Assembly (NCBI RefSeq): GCF_001273755.1
Contig: NZ_LGYA01000001.1
Coordinates: 555,406-619,405 of the forward strand
Direction: 5' to 3'
DNA length: 64,000 bases
Origin: Peribacillus butanolivorans
Lineage (GTDB): Bacteria > Bacillota > Bacilli > Bacillales > DSM-1321
In this document: positions 44,066 through 54,533 of the stretch, one piece after another
Position numbering within the stretch: the first letter of the stretch is position 1
How the letters are laid out: each line of letters opens with the position of its first letter
Notes under the pieces: model-generated
Told to the model about the DNA's origin: nothing
Databases searched by the model: none
What the model saw: the letters and a program-made list of their open reading frames with translations, nothing else
Program-made: the position numbers and the translations under genes

Positions 44066-45169
44066 TTGGTCAAAATAAAAATTGATGGATTTCAGTTATT
44101 TTGTATGATGGTAATTTTTATGTTTGGAAGTAATATACTGCTAGATATAGGGAAGGGTGCCAAGCAAGATGTCTGGATTGTGACTCTTTTATCAACCCTT
44201 ATCGGATGTGTACTGTATTTAGTGTATATTTCTTTATATAAGAAATATCCTGACATACCAATGACCGGCTATGTCCGTAAAATCTGGGGCAAATATGTAG
44301 GTGGTGTCATCAGTTTTTGCTATATTATCTATTTTGTTTATCTTGCTTCAAGAGTATTACGGGATTTTGAAGAATTATTAATTAGCTCCACTTATAATCG
44401 TACATCCATTATAACGCTAGGGATATGCATGACACTTGTTTTAATTTATGGAGTTCACCTAGGGCTGGAAGCCTTCGCACGAGTAGCATGCTTATGTTTT
44501 GGCATTATTATTGTGACCCTTTTGATTCTGAATGTTGTGTTTGTATTGGGCGGATATATAAAGTTGGAAAATCTACAGCCTGTATTAGGCAACGGATGGA
44601 GAAAGGTATGGAAAGAGTTGTTTCCTACTGGTATCACCGTACCTTTTGGAGAATTGATTACGTTCACGATGATTCTTCCGTATTTGAATAAAAAGAGTCA
44701 GGCTGTAAAAGTTGGCCTATCAGCTATTATAATAGGTGGGGTTTCCTTAACCATTAATTCGATTATTCTTTTGTGCGTACTAGGCCCAGATGCCGTATTC
44801 CGATCTACTTCCCCTGCTCTTTCAGCAGTCAGTTATATTAATATCGTTGATTTTATTGAAAGATTGGATCCGTTCATCCTTATTCTACTAATCATTTTAG
44901 GTTTCATTATAATATCCATCTTTTTCTTTTGTGCCGTGATTGGAGCAACCGATTTATTTCAAATGAAACCTTCCTCTATATCCATTTATGTGATTGGCGG
45001 TGTTATTTTCTTCTCTTCGCTTATGATTGCCCCTAGCTATCAGGCTCATATAGATGAAGGACTCAAAATTGTTCCTTACTTGCTGCATCTACCTTTGTTT
45101 ATAGGAGTCCCCATTCTATTATTGATTACAGCATATATAAAGCAAAAAATAAAACCAACAGTTTCATGA
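44066..45169 (+). CDS. GerB-type germinant receptor permease subunit
   Basis: A 367-residue, ten-helix membrane protein of the endospore germination permease family (APC fold) that forms the B subunit binding germinants. Recognisable parts are the opening DGFQLFCMMVIFMFGSNILL, the mid-protein ELFPTGITVPFGELITFTMI and the final helical pair. This gene is intact although both A and C genes upstream carry frameshifts. TTG 44066 is the start; the GAGGAG site lies about 11 bases before it, slightly far. Confidence 0.9.
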   Translation: MVKIKIDGFQLFCMMVIFMFGSNILLDIGKGAKQDVWIVTLLSTLIGCVLYLVYISLYKKYPDIPMTGYVRKIWGKYVGGVISFCYIIYFVYLASRVLRDFEELLISSTYNRTSIITLGICMTLVLIYGVHLGLEAFARVACLCFGIIIVTLLILNVVFVLGGYIKLENLQPVLGNGWRKVWKELFPTGITVPFGELITFTMILPYLNKKSQAVKVGLSAIIIGGVSLTINSIILLCVLGPDAVFRSTSPALSAVSYINIVDFIERLDPFILILLIILGFIIISIFFFCAVIGATDLFQMKPSSISIYVIGGVIFFSSLMIAPSYQAHIDEGLKIVPYLLHLPLFIGVPILLLITAYIKQKIKPTVS

Positions 45170-45391
45170 AGAGGGAGGCTGTTGGTTTTTTATGGCTGTG
45201 AAGATACTCAAAAATAGAAAGAAAAAAATGAATGAAAAGAGGAGAAAGTAATCTTCTCCACGAGCGACTGTGAAATATTGTTTAATGTTATAGAGAGATT
45301 GGAACATATTCAAACCCTGTAAGTTGTCAATGACCATAATAAGTAAATATGTACCTAATAAAATTAATAAAACTGGAAGCATTTTGGCCAT
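45164..45391 (-). CDS. Small membrane protein next to the ger operon
   Basis: A 75-residue protein with two hydrophobic helices (LPVLLILLGTYLLIMVID and YFLLFSFIFFFLFLSIFTAI) and a short tail. ATG 45391 follows AAGGTGATAGG. Its stop overlaps the last bases of the gerB-type gene on the opposite strand. Small membrane proteins are often found next to ger operons, so a link to germination is possible but only by position. Confidence 0.65.
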   Translation of the reverse strand: MAKMLPVLLILLGTYLLIMVIDNLQGLNMFQSLYNIKQYFTVARGEDYFLLFSFIFFFLFLSIFTAIKNQQPPSS

Positions 45392-45646
45392 CCTATCACC
45401 TTCAATCTTTTCTTAAAGTACGGTTAATCATCTGAAAATATACAATATATAAGTGAGACTTTAAAATATAAAGCTGATGCAATGTAATTTTCATCCTATT
45501 CAATATTCAGTGAAGATCATGAAATAACTAATTATAAGACCAAAAAAAGTTAAATTGTATTATTGCTGTCATTTTCCTGACTAGTGCATAAGATGAACTA
45601 ACCCATTTAAGTTCTTCTATAAAAACAAATAAGGAGATGTTTCTAT

Positions 45647-45823
45647 ATGTCAGGTTGTGAGTCAAGTTGTGACGGCGGATTTGGATTTGGTGGAGGTTTC
45701 GCCTTTATAGTTGTTTTGTTTATATTGTTAATAATTGTTGGAGCTAGCTTTTGTGGTGGTGGATACGGTGGTGGATTTGACGGTGGATATGCCCCGGTTC
45801 AAGGATATGGCGGCTACTGCTAA
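45647..45823 (+). CDS. YjcZ-type glycine-rich small sporulation protein
   Basis: ATG 45647 follows AAGGAGATG and encodes 58 residues. One membrane helix (FAFIVVLFILLIIVGASF) is flanked by glycine-rich segments; the C-terminal tail is rich in Gly and Tyr and ends YGGYC. This is the typical look of YjcZ-family sporulation proteins, whose function is unknown. A terminator follows. Confidence 0.8.
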   Translation: MSGCESSCDGGFGFGGGFAFIVVLFILLIIVGASFCGGGYGGGFDGGYAPVQGYGGYC

Positions 45824-45836
45824 GAAAATAAAAAAA

Positions 45837-45863
45837 GCCGACCTTAATAGGGTCGGTTTCTTC
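45837..45863 (+). terminator. Terminator of the YjcZ-type gene
   Basis: CCGACC (45838-45843) pairs with GGTCGG (45851-45856), loop of seven, followed by TTTCTTC. Confidence 0.65.
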
Positions 45864-45894
45864 TATAATTATTAAAAAAAACTGTGAGGCTATT

Positions 45895-46068
45895 CTATTC
45901 ACTCTCACATAATGTGGAGAAAGAAAGTGGATGTAGGTAATCGGTGTCCTGCACCTGTTCACTATCCTGTAGAAATTCTAAATAACCGGCAAATACCTGT
46001 GAAGCCATCCCTAGATAGTGCATTTCAGTGTGGATGGTACCCATCTTGTGTGAATGAAGCATATACAT
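45895..46068 (-). CDS. Small protein (57 aa), unknown
   Basis: ATG 46068 follows AAAGGAGGGATG, a near-ideal ribosome binding site, and encodes 57 residues with no membrane helix: a His/Met-rich N-terminus (MHSHKMGTIHTEMHY after a short lead, approximate) and a helix MASQVFAGYLEFLQD with an acidic tail. It lies between the P450 gene and the YjcZ-type gene. I recognise no family. Confidence 0.6.
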   Translation of the reverse strand: MYMLHSHKMGTIHTEMHYLGMASQVFAGYLEFLQDSEQVQDTDYLHPLSFSTLCESE

Positions 46069-46187
46069 TTTCATCCCTCCTTTTGTAATTCAGATGTCCA
46101 CCAAAATAGGTCCGGCTCTTAAAAAGTTAATAACAGGCCTTATCAGCAGGAGGAAAGTTTTGTTCATGTAATACATTTTATATTCAT

Positions 46188-47580
46188 TTAAATGTCAGAA
46201 GCTCCAGGTTGGAACCCTTCTTCATTTCTTTCTTCTACTATCATGCGCAATCCACGCTTTGGTCTGAGTGTAAGGGTTGTAATTGGTTTTACTTCATGAT
46301 GGTCCGGTGCTAGCCTAATACTATATCGTTGAGCAATACACGCTAGGACAAGCACAGCCTCCATCAATGCAAAATGATTACCAATACAAACTCTTGCCCC
46401 CCCGCTAAACGGAAAGTAAGCGTACGTAGGTAAAGTTTTCAAATAGTTGTTTTCAAATCTTTCAGGAATAAAAGAATCTGGATTATCAAAATACTCCGGC
46501 TTGTGCTGCATCACATATGGACTTAGCAAAAACATATCGCCTTTTTTAAAATGATGCCCACCTATTTCCACATCCTCCTCCGCTTCCCGTGAAATGATAT
46601 AGACTGGCGGGTATATGCGAAGTGATTCCCTGATAATATTTTGTGTGTATGTTAATTTCATGAAATCGTCAGGCGTAGGAGTACGGTTGCCTATTACTCT
46701 ATCTATTTCATTGAAAAGTTTAGTTTCCACTTCTGGATTCTGTGAAAGAAAGTATATGGCCCAGGAAAGCGCATTTGCCGTCGTTTCGTGACCGGCAATG
46801 AAGATGGTCATTAGTTCATCGCGTACCTGCTGGTTTGACATACCTAAGCCGTCCTCATCATCTCGAGCCTCCATTAAAATTCCAAGCATATCTTCATGTC
46901 TTTCTGCATCTTCCCTACGTTTTTCGATAATGCTATAAATCACTTTATCAAGTCTTTGTATCGCATTTTTATATTCACGGTTGCTTTTAGTTGGAACCCA
47001 TAAGGGTAATTGAAGAAGTGTTCTCATCCTTTTGACGGAAAGTCTCAAGGCTGCTTCCATCGGTTCTCCGACCACATCATACCCATCTTTGAAATCCATG
47101 CTGAACATGGTCTTGCTTATTATCCCAAGGGCGATATTCATCATATCTTTCGTAATAATCCGTTCTTTCTCATTTTCCCAAGTTGAAATATAGTCCATTG
47201 TTATATCAATCATATCCTGGGCATAATTGCTAGGACCTTTTGAAGGAGGGTTGAATAAGCCTTCTCTGGCGCCTGTGAACGTCTTTTTCGCTTGTAAGAA
47301 GTCCTTCATCACCAACGAGTGGTTTTATAGCATTGCTGTCCTTAGATTTGACGAAGGATTTTTGTTTCGTTACAAGTATCTGCTTTATTAGTTCCGGGTT
47401 TGAAATGAGGTAAACATTTTGGAAAGGTCCAAAACGGAATTTTGCAACGTCTCCATATTCTTTTGATAAACGGGTAAGAAAGCCAAGTACATCTTTTTGA
47501 AACTCCTTTGTATGGCCAGAAATTAGTTTTCCATTTGGGACCATTGGAGAATCATATAAAACTTCATCAGTTTTACTCAA
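46188..47580 (-). pseudogene. Cytochrome P450, frameshifted
   Basis: A cytochrome P450 heme monooxygenase gene in two frames. The N-terminal part starts at TTG 47580 (AAAGGAG upstream) and reads KDVHRRQRRLIQPSFKR before a stop at about 47230. The remaining part, from SNYAQDMIDITMDYI, is in another frame. About five bases appear missing at the join compared with the family. The oxygen-binding helix AGHETTANALSWA, the ExxR in RESLRI and the heme loop FPFSGGARVCIGNHFALMEA are all intact. Fatty acid or similar hydroxylation is typical for Bacillus P450s; substrate unknown. Confidence 0.85.
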
Positions 47581-48003
47581 TGTTGTTTTCTCCTTTCGGT
47601 AATAATAATTTCTTGTAATCATTCTATGAGAAAAAACTATATTGGTTTGGACAAGTTGTTAAAAGAAAGAGCACATAATTTTTAATTAGTTAATCATAAT
47701 GAATGAATATACGAGTCCTAAAGGGGGAGGAGAGATTACTAGATTTCTATTCTTACTCAACTAAAAATAACGTTTTCTCTATAAGTTGAGTATAGAAAAT
47801 AACAAATCGTGAGAGCGTATTTTGAGCTGATAAGAAACCACAAAGAGGAGAGAAGTACAAATGATAGTTCCTAATTTACTGGTAATAAACAGGTTAGGAA
47901 TGAAAGGTGTCTAGTGTAAAAAACTCTGGGTGAGAGGAACCCAGAGTTTTTTTGGGGGATATTCAGAAAGGAAATTCCTTTTGTTAATAAATGAGAGAAA
48001 TAT
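47581..48003. other. Intergenic region with terminator hairpin
   Basis: No gene. A perfect 12-bp stem AAAACTCTGGGT/ACCCAGAGTTTT (47920-47931 with 47939-47950) is flanked by A-run and T-run and may work in both directions; on the minus strand it would end the 46-aa gene. Confidence 0.6.
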
Positions 48004-48144
48004 TCAGCTTCGTTCGTCCCTATTTCTATTATGGTGCTGATCATTTTTTTCCTTTGCAGGACCACCATATTGTTCGTTAATTTCTTTAGCCACTTGATCT
48101 AAAAACTCATCAGATATGATTGGGTTATCAGTTTTTTGGGGCAT
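48004..48144 (-). CDS. Small hydrophilic protein (46 aa), unknown
   Basis: ATG 48144 lies after AAAGGAGAG (slightly long spacing) and encodes 46 residues, hydrophilic throughout: ISDEFLDQVAKEINEQYGG followed by a Lys/Asn/His/Arg-rich tail. A terminator-like hairpin follows on this strand. No family is recognised. Divergent from the c-di-AMP riboswitch. Confidence 0.5.
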   Translation of the reverse strand: MPQKTDNPIISDEFLDQVAKEINEQYGGPAKEKNDQHHNRNRDERS

Positions 48145-48307
48145 GTATTCTGTTCTCTCCTTTCTTGGTACTAATGTGTCTTAATCACTAATGAAGTATT
48201 TGTTAACAACATAACCCCTCTAAGAAAAAATTATTCTTTTTGTTTGCAAAATTTTCATTTACTTTTCCGAATCACGGGAGTATGATAATCAACAGTTTCA
48301 TATTTCT

Positions 48308-48503
48308 AAATCGCTGAAACCTTATGGTACGGGGGAACCGTTATTAGGATTGTTTTCAATCCAAGGGGTGAATCCTTTCTAGGTAGGGCTACTCAAAGGT
48401 CCGAATCCGACAGCTAACCTCGTAAGCGTTATATGAGAAGGAAGGTGGAGCTTGTGAGACAAAAAAATGATGTCTGCAGGTCTATTTAACTATGACTTGT
48501 GGG
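48308..48503 (+). promoter_or_regulatory. c-di-AMP riboswitch (ydaO-yuaA type) with expression platform
   Basis: The aptamer consensus is unmistakable: TCGCTGAAACC, CGGGGGAACC, GGGGTGAATCC, GTAGGGCTACT and TCCGAATCCGACAGCTAACC then CGTAAGCG (to about 48428). Downstream, GCAGGTC (48476-48482) can pair with GACTTGT (48494-48500) followed by GGGCATTTTTC, a probable terminator. Known biology: c-di-AMP binding turns off expression of the potassium transporter KimA, the gene that follows. An OFF switch is therefore expected. Confidence 0.93.
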
Positions 48504-48595
48504 CATTTTTCTATTTTATTCTTGTTTTTTTCGTGAAGTTTTTTTCATATAACTGGGCAAAATAAACTTAATTTGAAAAATGGCGGTGATTCTAA

Positions 48596-50422
48596 GTGTT
48601 ATCTTCTATAAAGAGGTTCTTAATAGGTCGGCCTCTAAAATCTACTGCATTAGGTGACCAAAAGCTTAACAAAACAAAAGCTTTGGCCATATTATCTTCT
48701 GATGCTTTGTCTTCCGTTGCATATGGCCCGGAACAAATTTTAATTGTTTTAATTACAGTGGGTTCCGCAGCATTTTGGTATTCCATTCCTATCGCCATTG
48801 GTGTATTGATTCTGTTAATGGCTTTAATCTTGTCCTATAGACAAATTATCTTTGCTTATCCTCATGGCGGGGGAGCATACGTGGTTTCAAAAAACAATTT
48901 GGGTGTGAATCCTGGGTTGATAGCTGGAGGATCTTTGTTAGTCGACTATATCCTAACTGTGGCTGTAAGTGTTTCTGCGGGTACAGATGCCATCACATCT
49001 GCTTTTCCCAGCCTACATTCATATAATGTGATTATTGCTATAATTTTTGTAATTCTTCTTACCATCCTTAACCTAAGAGGGGTAACAGAGTCGGCTTCCG
49101 TATTAGCCTATCCAGTGTATCTATTCGTTTTAGCGTTATTCATTCTGATTGGTGTAGGTGTATACAAAATTTTGACTGGTGAAGTTTCCCCTGACTTACA
49201 TGCATCAATCGGAACACCAGTAGCAGGGATCAGTTTATTTATACTTCTAAGAGCTTTTGCATCAGGTAGCTCTGCATTAACAGGAGTTGAAGCGATTTCC
49301 AATGCGATTCCAAACTTTAAAAATCCAGCGCCTAATAATGCTGCAAAAACATTAATAGCTATGGGTTCCTTACTTGCTGTGTTATTTACGGGTATTGTAT
49401 TCTTAGCCTATTATTTAAGCATTGTTCCTAGCGCAGAGGTAACTGTTGTTTCACAAATTGCTGAAGAGATATTTGGACGCAATTTTATGTATTACTTTAT
49501 CCAAGGTACGACAGCATTAATATTAATCCTTGCTGCCAACACTGGCTATTCTGCTTTCCCTTTGCTTGCGGTAAATCTTGCAAAGGATAAATTCATACCT
49601 AGGGCGTTTACAATTAGAGGAGACCGATTAGGATATTCCAATGGAATTATCATACTAGGACTTGCATCAATCATCTTAATAATCGCATTTGGAGGACATA
49701 CAGAAAATCTTATTCCCCTTTATGCGGTAGGGGTATTTATTCCATTTACGTTGTCCCAGACCGGGATGATTGTTAAATGGATTCGCGAGAAGCCAAAAGG
49801 ATGGATGATGAAGTTAACCATTAATTCAATTGGTGCCCTTATTAGCTTTATCGTCACGATGATATTCTTTTTAACAAAATTCACTCAGGTTTGGCCTGTT
49901 TTGATTTTTTTACCTATCATCATTGTTATTTTTCATCGAATTAGAAAGCATTATGAAGCAGTTGGTGACCAACTTAGGATTACAACTTGTGAGCCTATCT
50001 TACCAATAGAAGGGAATATCATTATTGTACCTGTGGCTGGTATAACTCATGTGGTTGAGAACTCCTTAAATTATGCTAAATCTCTTTCAGCACATCAGGT
50101 TATTGCCGTTTATGTTTCTTTTGAAAGAGAAGATGAAAAAAAATTCGAAGAAAAATGGAAGAAGTGGCAACCAGATGTTAGACTTGTGACACTAAACTCT
50201 TATTATAGGAGTATCATACAGCCATTAACTAAATTTGTAGATACGGTTGAACATAAAGCGAGGGAATCCAACTATAAAGTTACGGTAATAATCCCTCAAT
50301 TTATTCCGAAGAAAGGCTGGCACAATATTCTTCATAACCAATCAAGTTTACTGATTAAGGCCTACTTGCTTTATAGAAGGAATGTAGTTGTTACGACTGT
50401 ACCTTATCATTTGAAGAAATAA
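48596..50422 (+). CDS. kimA: High-affinity potassium importer KimA (YdaO)
   Basis: A 608-residue KUP/APC-type transporter. About 12 helices (residues 20-460) are followed by a cytosolic C-terminal USP-like domain. Conserved pieces are ILSSDALSSVAYGPEQILI, YPHGGGAYVVSKNNLG, ASGSSALTGVEAISNAIP and the C-terminal IIVPVAGITHVVENSLNYA. It matches YdaO/KimA, a proton-coupled potassium importer controlled by c-di-AMP. GTG 48596 follows GGTGAT. The riboswitch upstream confirms the assignment. Confidence 0.96.
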   Translation: MLSSIKRFLIGRPLKSTALGDQKLNKTKALAILSSDALSSVAYGPEQILIVLITVGSAAFWYSIPIAIGVLILLMALILSYRQIIFAYPHGGGAYVVSKNNLGVNPGLIAGGSLLVDYILTVAVSVSAGTDAITSAFPSLHSYNVIIAIIFVILLTILNLRGVTESASVLAYPVYLFVLALFILIGVGVYKILTGEVSPDLHASIGTPVAGISLFILLRAFASGSSALTGVEAISNAIPNFKNPAPNNAAKTLIAMGSLLAVLFTGIVFLAYYLSIVPSAEVTVVSQIAEEIFGRNFMYYFIQGTTALILILAANTGYSAFPLLAVNLAKDKFIPRAFTIRGDRLGYSNGIIILGLASIILIIAFGGHTENLIPLYAVGVFIPFTLSQTGMIVKWIREKPKGWMMKLTINSIGALISFIVTMIFFLTKFTQVWPVLIFLPIIIVIFHRIRKHYEAVGDQLRITTCEPILPIEGNIIIVPVAGITHVVENSLNYAKSLSAHQVIAVYVSFEREDEKKFEEKWKKWQPDVRLVTLNSYYRSIIQPLTKFVDTVEHKARESNYKVTVIIPQFIPKKGWHNILHNQSSLLIKAYLLYRRNVVVTTVPYHLKK

Positions 50423-50476
50423 AAATATATAAAAAGTGATTTCATAGACAGCCTTACTTTGCTGTATTCTCTACAG

Positions 50477-50562
50477 AAAGAGCAAACCTTAACTGGGTTT
50501 GCTCTTTCTTCAATTTACGCTCTATATTGAGAAAAAAGGGTTGCCGCTGGCAATCCTTTTTA
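50477..50562 (+). terminator. Two tandem terminators after kimA
   Basis: AAAGAGCAAACC/GGTTTGCTCTTT (50477-50488 with 50496-50507) followed by CTTC, and AAAAGGGTTGCC/GGCAATCCTTTT (50534-50545 with 50549-50560) followed by T-run. The rest of the 50423-50786 gap holds no gene. Confidence 0.85.
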
Positions 50563-50786
50563 TGTTGGACAATGTTTCTGAAGTTGAATTTGTCTATCCT
50601 TTTGAGTTCATCATTATCATTCATTAGATTAAATGGTTATTAGATAATCAAAATCCAGTAACCCTCTAAGAAGTTTTCATTGATAAAATTACCATGGCTC
50701 AATTTCCTTAATGAGAACATATTAAAAAAAGACAAAATAAAATTTTCTGATTTTATGTTTTGAACATACATATGTGGGGGTTGAAG

Positions 50787-51641
50787 ATGGATATATTATT
50801 AGCTCTCTTACCGGCACTATTCTGGGGAAGTATCGTTTTATTTAATGTGAAACTTGGTGGTGGTCCCTATAGTCAAACGCTCGGTACAACGATTGGGGCT
50901 TTGATTTTTTCTATTGGGGTTTATTTTTTCGCGGATATCAAGTTGTCACCTCTAGTTTTTGGTGTGGGGTTTGTTTCAGGACTTTTTTGGGCTGTTGGAC
51001 AAGCTAATCAGCTCAAAAGCATTGATTTAATGGGTGTCTCTAAAACAATGCCGATTTCAACGGGATTACAGCTGATTTCTACTACTTTATTTGGAGTCAT
51101 TGTTTTTCACGAATGGTCTACACTGAAAGCGGTTATTTTAGGCGTACTGGCTTTAGTATTTATTATCATTGGAATCATATTGACCTCACTGGAAGATAAA
51201 GAATCAAAAGAGAGTAAATCGGGAAACTTGAAAAAGGGAATCGTTATTCTACTTATCTCAACATTTGGTTATTTAGTTTATGTGGTTGTTGCACGTCTTT
51301 TTGATGTTAATGGCTGGTCAGCATTGTTTCCTCAAGCAATCGGGATGGTGGTAGGTGGCTTATTATTAACGTTTAAACATAAGCCGTTTAATAAGTATGC
51401 AATTCGCAATATCATTCCTGGATTAATATGGGCAGCAGGAAACATGTTTTTATTTATATCACAGCCTCGTGTGGGAGTCGCTACGAGTTTTTCCCTATCT
51501 CAAATGGGCATAGTCATTTCAACTCTCGGCGGGATCATCATTTTACGTGAGAAGAAAACAAAGCGCCAATTAATTGGAATCGTTTTTGGAATTATCTTGA
51601 TTATTATAGCTGGGGTTATGCTCGGCTTCGCAAAAAGCTAA
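50787..51641 (+). CDS. glcU: Glucose uptake protein GlcU
   Basis: A 284-residue, ten-helix transporter of the GRP (glucose/ribose porter, DMT-like) family. The start LLALLPALFWGSIVLFNVKLGGGPYSQTLGTT (described in part) and ISQPRVGVATSFSLSQMGIVIST are characteristic. It is the partner of glucose dehydrogenase in Bacillus spores and forespores. The frame opens 27 bases earlier, but ATG 50787 follows GGGGG-TTGAAG and matches the family N-terminus. It lies directly upstream of gdh. Confidence 0.93.
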   Translation: MDILLALLPALFWGSIVLFNVKLGGGPYSQTLGTTIGALIFSIGVYFFADIKLSPLVFGVGFVSGLFWAVGQANQLKSIDLMGVSKTMPISTGLQLISTTLFGVIVFHEWSTLKAVILGVLALVFIIIGIILTSLEDKESKESKSGNLKKGIVILLISTFGYLVYVVVARLFDVNGWSALFPQAIGMVVGGLLLTFKHKPFNKYAIRNIIPGLIWAAGNMFLFISQPRVGVATSFSLSQMGIVISTLGGIIILREKKTKRQLIGIVFGIILIIIAGVMLGFAKS

Positions 51642-52442
<801 letters not shown>

Positions 52443-52625
52443 AGGCATCTCTTGAATCATACATTTCTTAATAATGGTTTTAATAGGTTTTATCATGGAC
52501 ATGTTAGTCTGCTCTTCTTTAATAGGGTAGAGGATTTAGTAGGCAATTAGTTCAAAAAGAGTGAATCTGCCTCACAACTTATACTAGTCGAAGAAAAGTG
52601 TCGTTTAATGAATAGGTTAGACGCA

Positions 52626-52666
52626 CAAAAAATCCTAGTAGGATCATTCCTACTAGGATTTTTTAG
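52626..52666. terminator. Bidirectional terminator between gdh and the FMN reductase
   Basis: AAAATCCTAGTAGGA/TCCTACTAGGATTTT (52629-52643 with 52648-52662), 4-base loop, A-run and T-run on either side, between convergent genes. Confidence 0.88.
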
Positions 52667-52671
52667 CTAAA

Positions 52672-53217
52672 TTAACGATTATGATGATTAAACCAGGTAA
52701 TGAAGTTATCAACGACCGTATCTAAAAACTGAACAGTCGGTTCATGAGTAAGAGTACCTTCTTTATCGATTTTTTCATGAACTGCTCCAACATACACTTC
52801 ATTTCCAGGAAGCAGAGGAGAGGAGATACCTAGAGCAAATAGAATTTCACGCAAATGTAATTGGGCTTTAACTGTTCCTAAATGTCCCATGGACGCACCC
52901 ATGATCCATGATGGTTTACCAATCATGACTTTATCTACACGTGATAACCAATCGATAACATTGCCTAATACGCCTGGAATCGTTCCATTGTATTCAGGAG
53001 TTACCCACAAGACTGCATCTGCATTGGCCACTTTGCTTTTAAATTCTTTTACCACTACAGGAGGGTCGTTTTCTATATCTTGGTCATAAAAAGGCAAATC
53101 TCGAACGTTTAAGATTTCAAGTTCAAACCGTTCTTGATATCGAGTTTGAATAAATTTAGCGAGCTTTAGGTTATAAGATTCTTTACGAATACTCCCTACA
53201 ATTGCAACAACTTTCAT
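52672..53217 (-). CDS. NADPH-dependent FMN reductase
   Basis: A 181-residue flavodoxin-fold reductase that supplies reduced FMN. The phosphate-binding loop GSIRKESYNLKLA (about 8-20) and the flavin-site PEYNGTIPGVLGNVIDW are present. ATG 53217 is eight bases after GGAGG; the frame extends 12 codons further without a site. It lies next to SfnG, an FMNH2-dependent monooxygenase on the same strand, and probably provides its reduced flavin. Confidence 0.9.
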   Translation of the reverse strand: MKVVAIVGSIRKESYNLKLAKFIQTRYQERFELEILNVRDLPFYDQDIENDPPVVVKEFKSKVANADAVLWVTPEYNGTIPGVLGNVIDWLSRVDKVMIGKPSWIMGASMGHLGTVKAQLHLREILFALGISSPLLPGNEVYVGAVHEKIDKEGTLTHEPTVQFLDTVVDNFITWFNHHNR

Positions 53218-53393
53218 CTTCATTACCTCCGAGTATTTATTTGTATTTTCCATTCGTGTTAATTTGTTCCACTTTGATATTATAATTGTTATTTTATTGA
53301 AAGGGAAAAAGGATGCTTATGAAAACTCAAATACTTGTACTACTTCGGAGTATTGTGACCACTTTAAACCAGTGTTGCATTCTTTGCTATTAG

Positions 53394-54473
53394 CTATGTA
53401 GTAGCAATTTCTTCTTTTACCTTTGCTTCCTTTTGCCTTACGAGAGGAATTATCTTCTCCCCGAAGACTTGTAAATCTTCTTCGTAGTGCAGGAATCCTG
53501 TTAAGATGATATCCACTCCGATTTTTTTCAATTCAATGATGCGGTCCGCAACTTGCTCGGCAGTCCCAATTAACCCGGTTTTAAATCCGTCGTTGTATTG
53601 AACGAGATCCTCGAATGTTGAGTTTTGCCACATTCCTTCACCTTGTGAAGAAGCTTGACCTGCAAATTTCACTTGGCTTTTAAATCCTTCGACAGCCTTT
53701 TGATCTGCATGTAAAACAATATCTGTTAAAACTTGTTTTGCTTTTTCTTCTGTATCACGGACAATCACAAAACCATTAACACCAATCTGAATCTCTCTTC
53801 CATTCGAGCGAGCTAGTGATCGTACATGGTCTATTTGTTCTTTTAATTTCTCTAGTGTGTTTCCATTTATAAAATAAACATCAGACACTCGTCCTGCCAT
53901 TTCTCTTGCGGCAATAGAGTTGCCACCTTGAAATATTTTTGGAGGGTTAATCGGTTTGGGTTTTAGGGGTGCTTCATTTGTTCGGTAAAAATCACCCTTA
54001 AAAGTAGTCGCTTCCTTTGTCCATAAATTCCGTAGAACTTGTATAAACTCTTCAGAACGCCGATAACGTTCATCATGATCTAACCATGGTTCTCCATAAC
54101 CAGTAAACTCGCCTTTAAACCATCCACTAACGATATTTATGGAAGCACGTCCATTGCTGATATGATCGATTGTTGAGATAATTTTGGCTACGACACCTGG
54201 GTGCCACAGTCCAGGAAGAACGGCTGTAATGATATTAATTTTATTAGTCACACTTGCCAATGCAGAAGCAAGCGTAGCAGCTTCTAATTGATTCTCAGCC
54301 CCATAGCTTGCAAAAAATCTAGTTTGTAGTAAAACATAATCAAATCCAAGATTTTCGGCCATTTGTGCATATCGTTTATTCGCGTCATACGTCCAACCTG
54401 TTCTTTGGGGAATATCCGAAATAACCAGACCTCCACTTACATTTGGTGCCCAATATGCAAATTGTAAACTCAT
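53394..54473 (-). CDS. sfnG: FMNH2-dependent dimethylsulfone monooxygenase SfnG
   Basis: A 359-residue TIM-barrel flavin monooxygenase of the luciferase-like/SsuD group. The N-terminus FAYWAPNVSGGLVISDIPQR is typical of SfnG, which oxidises dimethylsulfone to methanesulfinate for sulfur acquisition. Further family segments are INIVSGWFKGEF and GTAEQVADRI. ATG 54473 follows CAGGAGG; the frame opens 54 bases earlier without a site. Its neighbours (FMN reductase, SfnC-like flavoenzyme) support sulfur scavenging. The 5' leader contains a hairpin. Confidence 0.9.
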   Translation of the reverse strand: MSLQFAYWAPNVSGGLVISDIPQRTGWTYDANKRYAQMAENLGFDYVLLQTRFFASYGAENQLEAATLASALASVTNKINIITAVLPGLWHPGVVAKIISTIDHISNGRASINIVSGWFKGEFTGYGEPWLDHDERYRRSEEFIQVLRNLWTKEATTFKGDFYRTNEAPLKPKPINPPKIFQGGNSIAAREMAGRVSDVYFINGNTLEKLKEQIDHVRSLARSNGREIQIGVNGFVIVRDTEEKAKQVLTDIVLHADQKAVEGFKSQVKFAGQASSQGEGMWQNSTFEDLVQYNDGFKTGLIGTAEQVADRIIELKKIGVDIILTGFLHYEEDLQVFGEKIIPLVRQKEAKVKEEIATT

Positions 54474-54533
54474 TAATATTACCTCCTGTTTTTCGGGAAT
54501 ACTCTTATCTAAAAAGCAATTTTTCATAAAGAA

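Noticed and set aside
45744-45962. 72-codon minus-strand frame opposite the YjcZ-type gene
   Set aside because: It is a shadow of the glycine-rich gene and of the 57-aa gene in another frame; both of those have good binding sites.
53319-53393. Short frame from ATG 53319 (about 24 codons) behind AAGGATG
   Set aside because: Too short, no recognisable features and in a divergent promoter area; may be chance.
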